DNA from: Rhodococcus sp. EPR-157 | Lineage (GTDB): Bacteria; Actinomycetota; Actinomycetes; Mycobacteriales; Mycobacteriaceae | Length of the DNA stretch: 32,903 nucleotides | Direction of reading: 5' to 3' | Assembly: GCF_001647195.1 (NCBI RefSeq) | Contig: NZ_LVCV01000234.1 | Location: forward strand, 1 to 32,903 | The notes under the pieces: model-generated | The model's input: the letters and a program-made list of their open reading frames with translations, nothing else | Database searches by the model: none | What the model was told of the DNA's origin: nothing | Translations under genes and position numbers: made by a program | Shown: in pieces, positions 22,073 through 30,323 of the stretch | Position numbering within the stretch: the first letter of the stretch is position 1 | Layout: each line of letters starts with the position of its first letter

Positions 22073-22681
22073 ATGTCGACACCCACGGCAGCGACACCCA
22101 GAATTGGAATGCGACTCAAAGATGCGCGACGAGCGCGTCGACTCACGCTCGAGGATGTCGCAGACACGTGCGGTGTCACCAAGGGGTATCTCTCGAAACT
22201 CGAACGTGACCACGTCAACCCGTCAGTGGCGACGCTGGTACGGGTGTGCGCTGCCCTCGATCTCGAGGTCGGATCCTTGTTCGACACTGCACCTGCCGGC
22301 GAACTGGTGCGGGCAGGAGCGCTTCCTCGGGTCGCGTTCGGTGGCGAGAAGATGACCGAGTATCTGCTCACGCCGGTGGGGGAGCGCAGAATTCAGGTTC
22401 TTCTCGGAGAACTGGAGGCGGGCGGAGGTAGCGGTGCGGAAAGCTACTCCTTGCCGGTGGACGTCAATTTCGTGCATGTGCTCAGCGGCGGTCTGACCGT
22501 ACGGTTCGACGACGATGTGCCCGGCGACGTCGTAGCCGAGGAGGTAGTACTCGAATGCGGCGACGCCTTCACCTTCTCCCCGCGTCGACACCACAGCTTC
22601 GAAGCCGGTGACGCCGGTGCGCGCGTGCTCTGGGTGCTGAATCCCGCTCTACCCGAAAAGTCTTCGTCGGTCAGGGGATGA
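22073..22681 (+). CDS. XRE-family regulator with C-terminal cupin domain
   Basis: The ATG at 22073 has GGAGGG seven bases upstream; the open frame to 21848 has no such site. The N-terminal HTH (about residues 10-70: LKDARRARRLTLEDVADTCG, then SKLERDHVNPSVATL) is followed by a cupin (about 95-195: VNFVHVLSGGLTVRFDD, then LECGDAFTFSPRRHHSFE). This class (PuuR/SutR-like) commonly represses polyamine or amino-acid catabolic genes. It is first in an operon with the amidase (one base between stop and start) and the monooxygenase, and divergent from the ureohydrolase gene, so control of both is likely. Confidence 0.9.
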   Translation: MSTPTAATPRIGMRLKDARRARRLTLEDVADTCGVTKGYLSKLERDHVNPSVATLVRVCAALDLEVGSLFDTAPAGELVRAGALPRVAFGGEKMTEYLLTPVGERRIQVLLGELEAGGGSGAESYSLPVDVNFVHVLSGGLTVRFDDDVPGDVVAEEVVLECGDAFTFSPRRHHSFEAGDAGARVLWVLNPALPEKSSSVRG

Positions 22682-22682
22682 C

Positions 22683-23510
22683 ATGGCTGCCCACCTGAGA
22701 GCATCGCTGTTCCAAGGTCCGGAGTTCTCCGGCGAGACGTCCGACAACCTCGATGTGATCGCCCGCGCTGCCGAAGTTGCGTCTTCGGCCGGCGCGGACA
22801 TTCTGGTCACCTCTGAGATGTCGGCCACCGGTTACGACATCGGTGAGCTCGTCCGGGTCCGTGCGGAACCTGCTGACGGTCCAATCTTCGACGCTGTGGC
22901 AGCGCTCGCGCGGCGAACGGGGGTCGCAATCGTCTACGGCTATCCGGAACTGGCCGATCGGACAAACGACAAGCCGGGCGTCTACAACTCTGTTCAGGTT
23001 GTCGGCGCCGACGGCTCCGTGTTGGCCAGGTATCGCAAGACCCACCTGTTCGGCGATCTGGACCGCAGGCACTTCCTGCCCGGAGCCGAACTCGTCGTTC
23101 AGTTCCAGATGAACGGAGTAACCTGCGGCCTGCTCACGTGCTACGACGTCGAGTTTCCTGAAGCTGTTCGCGCGCACTCGGATTCCGGAACCGACTGGCT
23201 CATCGTCCCTACCGGACTCATGGTTCCCTTCGACATCGTGGCAACACACGTCGTACCGGCACGGGCGTACGAAAGCCAGCTGTTCATCGCCTACGTCAAC
23301 AGGTGCGGTAGCGAGACCGATCTGCAGTATTGCGGACTGACCTGTGCCATCGGGCCCGACGGGGCCGAACTCGGTCGCGCTGGACGCATCCAGGAGTCCA
23401 TCAGCGTCGACATCGACACCGCTGTGTTGGCACGGTCGAGAGCGGTCAACACCCATTTGGCCGACCGGAGGTCGGACTTGTACTCAGCAGACGGAAGAGG
23501 AAGTTCATGA
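22683..23510 (+). CDS. Carbon-nitrogen hydrolase (nitrilase-superfamily amidase)
   Basis: The 275-residue product has the complete catalytic triad Glu45 (VTSEMSATGY), Lys119 (RYRKTHLFG) and Cys153 (LLTCYDVEFPE). In Pseudomonas a similar amidase (DavA) follows lysine 2-monooxygenase and hydrolyses 5-aminopentanamide. With arginine 2-monooxygenase the equivalent substrate is 4-guanidinobutyramide. The gene sits between the XRE-cupin regulator and the monooxygenase, whose ATG overlaps its stop (ATGA). The ureohydrolase next door favours the guanidinobutyramide reading. Enzyme class certain; substrate inferred. Confidence 0.9.
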   Translation: MAAHLRASLFQGPEFSGETSDNLDVIARAAEVASSAGADILVTSEMSATGYDIGELVRVRAEPADGPIFDAVAALARRTGVAIVYGYPELADRTNDKPGVYNSVQVVGADGSVLARYRKTHLFGDLDRRHFLPGAELVVQFQMNGVTCGLLTCYDVEFPEAVRAHSDSGTDWLIVPTGLMVPFDIVATHVVPARAYESQLFIAYVNRCGSETDLQYCGLTCAIGPDGAELGRAGRIQESISVDIDTAVLARSRAVNTHLADRRSDLYSADGRGSS

Positions 23511-25192
23511 CCACACCGGTGACTCCGGACAGCACGTCCGCCGACGAGGACGAGCGCCCGCTGACGATGTTCGGGCCCGACTTCCCGTTCGCATACGACG
23601 ACTACTTGGCTCACCCCGGCGGACTCGGCCACGTGCCGGATTCCGCGGTCGGATCGGAAGTGGCGATCATCGGCGGCGGATTGGCGGGCATGGTCACCGC
23701 CTTCGAGCTCATGAAGCTCGGCGTCAAACCGGTTGTCTACGAATCGGATCAGATCGGCGGACGCATGCGGTCGATTCCGTTCCTGGGGCACCCCGGCGTT
23801 GTCGCCGAGATGGGTGCGATGCGTTTTCCTCCGTCGTCGACGGCGCTGTTTCGCTACCTCGACATGCTCGGGCTGAGCACCGAGCCGTTCCCGAACCCAC
23901 TTGCTGAGGCAACCCCCAGCACGGTCATCGACTTGAAGGGCGAAAGCCACTACGCACACGTCCTCGACGATCTCCCCGAGGTTTTCGCAGAGGTTGCTCG
24001 CGCATGGCAACGCACCTTGGAAGACCATGCCGATCTCGTTCCGCTGCAGCGCGCCATCCGTGCGCGGGACGCCGCGGCGATCAAGCGACTGTGGAACGAA
24101 CTCGTCGTTCGCTTCGACGACCAGACGTTCTACGGCTTCCTTGCTGCGTCCGAGCACTTTCGGTCGTTCCGATTGCGGGAAGTCTTCGGTCAGGTCGGTT
24201 TCGGAACCGGTGGGTGGGACACCGACTATCCCAACTCGATACTGGAGATACTCCGCGTCGTGGTCACCGCGGCCGACGATCACCACCGTGGCATCGTGGG
24301 CGGGGCGCAGCAGTTGCCCGTCGGACTGTGGAACGCGGAAGTGGAATCGAAGCACTGGCCCGCCGGCACGTCGGTGGCGTCGCTGAACGGCGGGACTCCG
24401 TCGCCTCGGGTCGTGGGACTGCGGCGGACCGCCGCGGGAATCGTCGTGCGCGACAGTAGCGGCGATGAACGAACGTTCCCTTCGGCGGTGGTCACAGCTC
24501 AGAGTTGGATGCTGCTCAGCACCATCGCGTGCGACGACGACCTACTCCCGATCGATCATTGGACTGCAATCGAACGTACCCACTACATGGGGTCGACCAA
24601 GGTCTTCGTCCTCGTGGACCGACCGTTCTGGAAGGACAAGGATCCCGCGACCGGACGCGATGTCGTCAGCATGACGCTGACCGATCGTATGAGCCGTGGA
24701 ACGTACCTTCTCGACCAGGGTGAAGGGCAACCAGGATTGATCTGCCTGTCCTACACCTGGTCCGACGATTCCTTGAAGCTGCTGGCACTCGACGCGGCAG
24801 AGCGGACCGACATCGTGTTGCGTTCGCTCGAAGGGATCTATCCGGGCGTCGACTTTCGATCCCATATCGTCGGCGAACCGGTCAGCCTGTCCTGGGAGAC
24901 CGAACGGGACTTCATGGGCGCCTTCAAAGCCAATCTGCCCGGCCACTACCGGTACCAGGAACGGCTGTTCGGCCACTTCGTGCAGGACTCGTTCGAAGAT
25001 CGCCACCGCGGAATCTTCCTTGCGGGCGACGACATCTCCTGGACCGCCGGATGGGCCGAGGGCGCGATCCAGACCGCGCTCAATGCGGTCTGGGGCGTCG
25101 TACACCACTTCGGTGGTGCATCTGTTCCCGGCAACCCCGGGCCCGGAGACGTTTTCGGCGAGATCGCGCCTCTACGGCTCGGCGACCTCTAG
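23507..25192 (+). CDS. FAD amino-acid 2-monooxygenase (arginine or lysine type)
   Basis: The 561-residue product has the dinucleotide fold VAIIGGGLAG (52-61), Glu79 in VVYESDQIGGRMRS, and EMGAMRFP (101-108), a motif shared by tryptophan, lysine, phenylalanine and arginine 2-monooxygenases. The C-terminus has GIFLAGDDISWTAGWAEGAI for FAD binding. Length is that of DavB/IaaM-type enzymes (about 560). These convert an L-amino acid and O2 into the shortened amide plus CO2. Coupling to an amidase and proximity of a ureohydrolase suggest L-arginine as substrate, giving 4-guanidinobutyramide; lysine is the alternative. The start at 23507 is fixed by the ATGA overlap. Confidence 0.85.
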   Translation: MTTPVTPDSTSADEDERPLTMFGPDFPFAYDDYLAHPGGLGHVPDSAVGSEVAIIGGGLAGMVTAFELMKLGVKPVVYESDQIGGRMRSIPFLGHPGVVAEMGAMRFPPSSTALFRYLDMLGLSTEPFPNPLAEATPSTVIDLKGESHYAHVLDDLPEVFAEVARAWQRTLEDHADLVPLQRAIRARDAAAIKRLWNELVVRFDDQTFYGFLAASEHFRSFRLREVFGQVGFGTGGWDTDYPNSILEILRVVVTAADDHHRGIVGGAQQLPVGLWNAEVESKHWPAGTSVASLNGGTPSPRVVGLRRTAAGIVVRDSSGDERTFPSAVVTAQSWMLLSTIACDDDLLPIDHWTAIERTHYMGSTKVFVLVDRPFWKDKDPATGRDVVSMTLTDRMSRGTYLLDQGEGQPGLICLSYTWSDDSLKLLALDAAERTDIVLRSLEGIYPGVDFRSHIVGEPVSLSWETERDFMGAFKANLPGHYRYQERLFGHFVQDSFEDRHRGIFLAGDDISWTAGWAEGAIQTALNAVWGVVHHFGGASVPGNPGPGDVFGEIAPLRLGDL

Positions 25193-25240
25193 CGAGTCTC
25201 GATCGACGAAACGCGTGGGTGGGTTACCGTCGAAGTAGAT

Positions 25241-25265
25241 CGGCGCCGCGTCGGGGGCGGCGCCG
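25241..25265. terminator. Hairpin terminator between convergent genes
   Basis: Perfect 9-bp arms (CGGCGCCGC/GCGGCGCCG) surround a 7-base loop in the 88-bp gap between the monooxygenase and Lrp genes, which converge here. Confidence 0.65.
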
Positions 25266-25280
25266 GTTCGAAAAGTCGAA

Positions 25281-25760
25281 TCAGCTGGATTGCCTTCCCG
25301 AGGCCCGGTCGAGCAGGGGTTTTGTCCGGTATGGGATGAGTTCGCTCATCGCTATGGACATGTTGGTCCGTTCCACTCCGGGAATTTTCAGTATCAACCC
25401 GGCGACTCTGTACAGGTCGTCTGCATCGACTGCTGCGATTCGAATGTGCATGTCCGAGGCGCCGGAGAGGCCGAAGACCTCGAGCACCTCCGGAATGGTC
25501 TCGAGGTGGTCGGTGACCTCCGAGAGCTTGTGCTGGTCGACCCGAGTCGTCACGAATGCTTGCAGTGCGTAGCCGAGACTTCGCGGTCGGACACGATGAT
25601 CGATCGGCGTGAGAGCTTCCTTGTCCTCCCACCGGGTGAGTCGCGCCTGAACGGTGTTGCGGGACAGGCCGAGGCTGTTCGCCAGCTCTACACCGGTCGC
25701 GCGTGGCTTGTCGCACAGAGCGAGCAGTAGGCGGGCGTCGGTTCGGTCGAAATCGGTCAT
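25281..25760 (-). CDS. Lrp/AsnC-family transcriptional regulator
   Basis: The 159-residue product has an N-terminal winged HTH (FDRTDARLLLALCDKPRATG, then LANSLGLSRNTVQARLTRWE) and a C-terminal RAM effector domain (about 65-140: VFGLSGASDMHIRIAAVD). I start at the ATG at 25760, four bases after the upstream oxidoreductase stop, which gives the standard Lrp N-terminus. It is co-transcribed with the D-arginine-dehydrogenase-like gene and probably regulates it in response to an amino acid. Confidence 0.9.
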   Translation of the reverse strand: MTDFDRTDARLLLALCDKPRATGVELANSLGLSRNTVQARLTRWEDKEALTPIDHRVRPRSLGYALQAFVTTRVDQHKLSEVTDHLETIPEVLEVFGLSGASDMHIRIAAVDADDLYRVAGLILKIPGVERTNMSIAMSELIPYRTKPLLDRASGRQSS

Positions 25761-25764
25761 CGGT

Positions 25765-26925
25765 TCACGGTAGTGGGCCTGCGCTCGTGGCACCCGATCG
25801 GCCTGGCGCCAGGTCAGCTACGCGTAGACCACGAGCCAGCACATCGTCGGGCACACTGTCACCGCGCACGAGGGCAGCACCGACGCGAGCGAGCGCGGCG
25901 CCTGTCTGAATCCCATATCCACCCTGGCCCGCGCACCAGAAGAAGCCGTCGAGTGTGGGATCGAACCCCACCACGGGAGTTCGGTCTCCGACGAAGCTGC
26001 GTAGACCTGCCCACGAAGATTTGACGTGACGAGCCGTCAGAGTCGTTGCCTCGGCGATGGCGTCGAGCGCACGCGCGATTTCCGTCTCGTCGGGTCGCGC
26101 ATCGCTCGGCTCGCTCGGTGTTTCGTCGGCGGGTGAGCACAGCATCTGGTGCCCTTCCGGTTTCAGGTAGAAGGATTCGTCGAAGTCGCTCAGCGTCGGC
26201 AACGTCGTGGTGTCGAGGTGCTCGGGTGCGGCGACCATGAAGATCGTTCGACGCAAGGGGCGGAGCCCGACGCGGCAGGCACCGGCTGACTCTGCGAGCG
26301 AATCTGCCCAGGCGCCTGCGGCATCGACCACGACAGGTGCTCGACGGACGGTCCCGTCTGCGGACGCCACATGCCATAGGCCGTTCCGACGCTGGAGGCT
26401 CGAGATGCTGCTCGAGGTGGCGATCACACCACCGCGGGCGCGGATGCCGCGCACGAAACCTTGGTGTAGCGCATGAACGTCGACTTCCATCGAACCTGGT
26501 TCGTACAGAGCCACATCGAGATGCTCGGGACGAAGGAGAGGGAAGAGGTCTTCGGCTTCCTTCGGGGTGAGAAGCTGTGCGTCTGGCGTGAAATCGCGTA
26601 CCCGAGCGAACATCGACTTCAGCGCGTCACCGCGGCCACGTGCCGCGAATTGGAGCAGTGACCGAGGCGAGAGTAGTGCGGAGTCCCAGTGATCCGGTGG
26701 GTCGGTGAGAAAGTTCCGGCTTGCTGTGGTGAGGGCGCGAATGGCGTCGTTGCCGTATGTCTCGAGGAACAGAGCGGCCGAACGTCCGGTCGTATGGAAT
26801 GCCAACGTGGATTCGCGTTCGAGCAGACACACCGATCTATCGGCCGCGAGCTCGTATCCGATCGACACGCCGGCAATTCCACCGCCGACAACGATCACGT
26901 CGAACGTCGTATCTCGGTCGTCCAT
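25765..26925 (-). CDS. FAD-dependent D-amino-acid dehydrogenase, DauA-like
   Basis: The 386-residue product starts with FDVIVVGGGIAGVS (FAD fold, GGGIAG at 14-19). The stretch FHTTGRSAALFLETYG, then RALTTASRNFLTDPP and LLSPR, and later DVHALHQGFVRGIRARGG, SFYLKPEG and FFWCAGQGGYGIQT match, from memory, P. aeruginosa D-arginine dehydrogenase DauA closely along the whole chain. It would oxidise D-arginine (or other D-amino acids) to the 2-oxo acid. The long frame extending to 27783 is a shadow of the phosphatase gene; the ATG at 26925 gives the family N-terminus. It forms an operon with the Lrp gene. Confidence 0.85.
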   Translation of the reverse strand: MDDRDTTFDVIVVGGGIAGVSIGYELAADRSVCLLERESTLAFHTTGRSAALFLETYGNDAIRALTTASRNFLTDPPDHWDSALLSPRSLLQFAARGRGDALKSMFARVRDFTPDAQLLTPKEAEDLFPLLRPEHLDVALYEPGSMEVDVHALHQGFVRGIRARGGVIATSSSISSLQRRNGLWHVASADGTVRRAPVVVDAAGAWADSLAESAGACRVGLRPLRRTIFMVAAPEHLDTTTLPTLSDFDESFYLKPEGHQMLCSPADETPSEPSDARPDETEIARALDAIAEATTLTARHVKSSWAGLRSFVGDRTPVVGFDPTLDGFFWCAGQGGYGIQTGAALARVGAALVRGDSVPDDVLARGLRVADLAPGRSGATSAGPLP

Positions 26926-26970
26926 GCGCCTGAACACTACCGGCCCCCGGAGTCTGGATAGTGTGCTCGC

Positions 26971-27753
26971 ATGCGAGGAATCGAATCGACCGACCAGTTT
27001 CGGCTGTCGGGCGCGTGGAACTTTCGGGACGTCGGAGGCGCGCGTACCGCAGACGGGCAGGTCGTGCGCAGCGGGTTGCTGTTCCGGTCGTCCGAACTCA
27101 GCCGGCTCGACCCGAGAGGTGTCACTGAATTGGAGACACTCGGCGTCCGACACGTATTCGATCTGCGTGGGGAGTCGGAGATCCAACGCAGCGGCACCGA
27201 CCGGGTACCTGCGAGTGTGACGGTGCACAACGTGCCCTACGAGAACCGCAAGGGCAAGAAAGCCCCGCACGAGGTCGGGACTGCGATGGACCCGAATGCC
27301 CAACGGGAGTACATGATCCGCGCGTACACGTCCTACCCGTCGCTCGACGGTGCCCGGGCAGCCATCTATACGGTGGCGGGCGCACTGATACGGGGCGACG
27401 GTGGAGTTCTGGTCCACTGTGCTGCGGGTAAAGACCGCGCCGGATGGACTATTGCAACCGTCCTGCGGGCGGTGGGCGTCCACGAGCAAGACATCCTCGC
27501 CGACTACATGACGAGCAACACTGCCATCGAGCCGCTCAGAGCTCATCTGCGATCGGTGTGGCCGGCCGGGCTCGACGGTTCGCCGGTCGAACTGTCCGAT
27601 GCGGTCGTCGGAGTCACCGAGGCGTACTACCTGCGCGGGCTCGAGACCGTTCGGGAACTGTACGGGTCGTTCGACGGGTATCTCGAGGCGCTCGCGCTCG
27701 ACCGCATATACGTCGACAAGTTGAAATCTGCACTGCTCGACTCGACCGATTGA
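26971..27753 (+). CDS. Tyrosine/serine-type phosphatase, MptpB-like
   Basis: The 260-residue product carries the P-loop VHCAAGKDRAG (nucleophile Cys150, Arg156), the HCxxGKDR form typical of MptpB-type dual-specificity and lipid phosphatases of actinobacteria. N-terminal NFRDVGG and VVRSGLLFRSSELS are also diagnostic. No signal peptide is seen. It is divergent from the DauA-like gene with only 45 bp between them and is followed after 22 bp by the peroxiredoxin gene. Confidence 0.9.
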   Translation: MRGIESTDQFRLSGAWNFRDVGGARTADGQVVRSGLLFRSSELSRLDPRGVTELETLGVRHVFDLRGESEIQRSGTDRVPASVTVHNVPYENRKGKKAPHEVGTAMDPNAQREYMIRAYTSYPSLDGARAAIYTVAGALIRGDGGVLVHCAAGKDRAGWTIATVLRAVGVHEQDILADYMTSNTAIEPLRAHLRSVWPAGLDGSPVELSDAVVGVTEAYYLRGLETVRELYGSFDGYLEALALDRIYVDKLKSALLDSTD

Positions 27754-27775
27754 ATCGACACGTACCCTGACCACC

Positions 27776-28300
27776 ATGCGCACTGGCCAAACGGCGCCGG
27801 ACTTTCGGCTACCGGATCACGAAGGGACCACGCGGTCCCTCAGTGAACTGTTGGCCAAGGGTCCGGTGGTCCTGTTCTTCTATCCAGCTGCCAACAGCCC
27901 GATCTGCACTGCGGAAGCATGCCATTTTCGTGACCTGGGCCGTTCGTTCGAGATGCTCGGCGCTCAACGGGTCGGCATCAGCACCGACGCGACCGACAAG
28001 CAGTCGCATTTCGCGTTGCAGCGATCCTTCGATTTTCCCCTGCTGGCCGACTCGGATGCTTCGGTCGCGGAGCAGTTCGGGGTGCGTCGCGGCAGCTGGT
28101 TTGCCAGGCGCAGACGCAAGAAGGAAATCAAAAGCCGTTCGTCTCACGCAGCACAGCGAGGGATTGTCCGGCAGCTGCTGTCGGTGAAAAGGACGACGTT
28201 CGTGATCGATCGAAATAGGGTGGTGCGACTGGTTGTGACCAGTGAGCGTGCCCATGTGCACGCCGATCGAGCGTTGGACTACTTACGCTACCTGTCCTGA
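27776..28300 (+). CDS. Peroxiredoxin (AhpC/TSA, BCP/AhpE-like)
   Basis: The 174-residue thioredoxin-fold protein has the peroxidatic cysteine Cys44 in ANSPICTAEACHFRD and a second cysteine, Cys49, at the BCP resolving position. It begins TAPDFRLPDHEGTT and ends with the usual TTFVIDRNRVVR strand. Between residues about 105 and 135 it has an unusual Arg/Lys-rich insertion (RRGSWFARRRRKKEIKSRSS) not typical of the family. It would reduce hydroperoxides in the cytosol. Probably co-transcribed with the phosphatase gene. Confidence 0.9.
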   Translation: MRTGQTAPDFRLPDHEGTTRSLSELLAKGPVVLFFYPAANSPICTAEACHFRDLGRSFEMLGAQRVGISTDATDKQSHFALQRSFDFPLLADSDASVAEQFGVRRGSWFARRRRKKEIKSRSSHAAQRGIVRQLLSVKRTTFVIDRNRVVRLVVTSERAHVHADRALDYLRYLS

Positions 28301-28420
28301 ATTGTTGTCTCCGCTGAAGAGCATCGTGTAGACGGCAGGCTTCGTGTTCTCGGCGGGGGCGTCGACTGAAGAGTTGTCGACGTGGCTGAACAAAGCCTCG
28401 GTCTTCTTCGATGGTTCCAT
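28283..28420 (-). CDS. Possible small protein (45 aa), convergent overlap with peroxiredoxin
   Basis: The frame from the ATG at 28420 to the TAA at 28283 reads as a balanced, protein-like chain (MEPSKKTEALFSHVDNSSVD, then APAENTKPAVYTMLFSG). It fills most of the otherwise gene-free 28301-28542 interval and overlaps the end of the peroxiredoxin gene by 18 bp. No strong ribosome site and no family are seen. Confidence 0.35.
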   Translation of the reverse strand: MEPSKKTEALFSHVDNSSVDAPAENTKPAVYTMLFSGDNNSGQVA

Positions 28421-28542
28421 TCCACGAGCATGCTCTCGATTCCCGTAAAACGCCACTCGGACTCGCGGGGACGTACAGCCGTGGAATTCGACTCGTTCGT
28501 CGTGTTTGGAATGCGGTCGAACGGAGTGGGAGACTCACTCGC

Positions 28543-29664
28543 GTGCCTGACCTCGAATCGGTCCTTGCTGGACTGCGCCGCCGCCCCGACGCCGAGGCCG
28601 CGAATCTCTTTGCCGTCGACGCTGCAGATCGACTGATCCTCGATGCGGTGAGCGAGGCTGTTCCGGACCTCGATAAGCGGACGATCGCGGTGATCGGGGA
28701 CCGGTACGGCGCGCTGACGCTCGGGCTCGCGGCTCGACACGGGGTGACCGGCGTACGCGTCCACCAGGATTCGTATACGGGAGAGATCGCCCTCTCGCGC
28801 AACGCAGTCGATGCCGAGCTGTCGGGTGTCTTCGAGCATCACGGTCTGGACGAGACGCTGCTGGACGGGGTGAACGTCGTTCTGATGCAGTTGCCTCGAA
28901 GCCTCGCCGAGCTCACCGACATCGCCGAGACCATCGCACAGTTCGCAGATCCCGACGTCCAGGTGTTCGCCGGAGGACGTGACAAGCACATGACGCCCGC
29001 GATGAACTCGGTCCTGCGTGCGTCTTTCGAATCGGTCTCCGCAGGCCGAGGTCGCCAGAAAGCCCGCGTTCTCACTGCCGCGACACCGATTCGTCCGCAG
29101 TCCCCGACATATCCGGTCACCGCCGGTCTCGGTGACATAGGTCTCACTGTGGTTGCGTACGGGGCAGTGTTCGCCGGCGCGAAACTGGACATCGGCACTC
29201 GGTACCTCGTCGGCTTCGAAAAAAAGATGAAGCCCGACGCCGGGCAGATCGTCGATCTCGGCTGCGGGACCGGCATCCTCGCCTGTTTGTTGGCGCGTGC
29301 CCGTCCCGACGCCACAGTGCACGCCACGGATCGTTCTGCGGCTGCAGTGGCGTCGGCTCGCGCAACGGCGGCGGCCAACGGACTCGACGTCGACGTGTCG
29401 CGAGACGACGCCATGTCGACCTACCCGCAATCCTCGGTGGACCTGATCGTCTGCAATCCGCCCTTCCACGAGGGCGCTTCACTGCATACGGGCAGTGCCG
29501 AGAAACTGTTCGAGGCAGCGCGCAGGGTGCTGAAACCCGGCGGCGAGATGTGGACGGTCTACAACTCGCACCTGAACTATCGGCGGGCGCTGGCAGATGC
29601 CGTCGGACCGACCACGGTGGCGGGGAAGAACACGAAGTTCACCGTCACCCGGTCGGTCGTCTGA
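28543..29664 (+). CDS. Class I rRNA methyltransferase, RsmC/RlmG-like
   Basis: I use the GTG at 28543 (VPDLESVLAGLRRR), giving 373 residues; the open frame extends to 28411 but the extra part is not family-like. The protein has two Rossmann halves as in RsmC/RlmG. The N-terminal one is degenerate (TIAVIGDRYGALTLGLA). The C-terminal one is active, with VDLGCGTGIL (SAM motif I) and the catalytic NPPFHEG motif of guanine-N2 methyltransferases. Likely target is a guanine in 16S or 23S rRNA. Confidence 0.88.
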   Translation: MPDLESVLAGLRRRPDAEAANLFAVDAADRLILDAVSEAVPDLDKRTIAVIGDRYGALTLGLAARHGVTGVRVHQDSYTGEIALSRNAVDAELSGVFEHHGLDETLLDGVNVVLMQLPRSLAELTDIAETIAQFADPDVQVFAGGRDKHMTPAMNSVLRASFESVSAGRGRQKARVLTAATPIRPQSPTYPVTAGLGDIGLTVVAYGAVFAGAKLDIGTRYLVGFEKKMKPDAGQIVDLGCGTGILACLLARARPDATVHATDRSAAAVASARATAAANGLDVDVSRDDAMSTYPQSSVDLIVCNPPFHEGASLHTGSAEKLFEAARRVLKPGGEMWTVYNSHLNYRRALADAVGPTTVAGKNTKFTVTRSVV

Positions 29665-29679
29665 CACCACCCTGCGGAA

Positions 29680-30117
29680 CTATTCGACCGGTCCGCCGTC
29701 CTCGGGGGTGCCGCTGATCTGTCCGCGATCGCGCCCGCGGTCCTCCACGAGTGTTCCTTCGACGATTTCCGCTTTGCGCTGCCCGTCGGCGTAGTCGATG
29801 TCGGGGTCCTCGTCGGAGGCGAGGATTTCGTGATCGACCAGTTCCTCGGTCAACTCCTCGTCGGGAGTCTCGGCGACCGAAGGTCCGTCGTCTTCGAGTG
29901 CGGTGTCGGGCTCTTCCTCGCTCAGCTTCTCGTCCAGGCTTTCGCCTTCGAGAGCCTCGTTCGCGGTGGTGCCGAACCTGTCCGATTCGCTGTAGTGATC
30001 GGGGGGATCGACCACAGTGTCGCCGTCGTCGTTGCGAAGCTCGTCCGAGTCGAGGCTTTCGCTCTGGTCCAATGTGTCGCCGGGTCCGTCTTCGATGCTC
30101 ATCACGCCATTGTCCAT
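29680..30117 (-). CDS. DUF5709 family acidic protein
   Basis: The chain is very acidic (GDTLDQSESLDSDELRNDDG, then PPDHYSESDRFGTTANEALE and further Glu/Asp-rich stretches) and probably disordered. The LDQSESLDSDEL start, the GTTANEALEGESLDEKLSEE region and the C-terminal DADGQRKAEIVEGTLVEDRG-like region fit the actinobacterial DUF5709 family. The start is uncertain between the ATG at 30117 and the one at 30102; neither has a clear ribosome site. It converges with the methyltransferase gene. Function unknown. Confidence 0.75.
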   Translation of the reverse strand: MDNGVMSIEDGPGDTLDQSESLDSDELRNDDGDTVVDPPDHYSESDRFGTTANEALEGESLDEKLSEEEPDTALEDDGPSVAETPDEELTEELVDHEILASDEDPDIDYADGQRKAEIVEGTLVEDRGRDRGQISGTPEDGGPVE

Positions 30118-30323
30118 GCCCGCAACCGAACAGGAGGAAACTCGGTCGTCGAACGCTCTTTCGGCGCGCCGACACGGTAAAGTCCGAATTGTCGGATGTT
30201 GGGGCCAGTCCGACTGGGAACTTTTGTCCGTATGTGGCACGTTCTACGTACAACAGCTGGGGAACGCCCCGGCGAAGGCCTGAAACATAGAAGGGCTCGC
30301 GCTCTTAGAAGGGAAGTGACACG

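Noticed and set aside
25765-27783. Single 672-codon leftward frame
   Set aside because: Only the part up to 26925 is protein-like (DauA family); the rest is the complement of the phosphatase gene.
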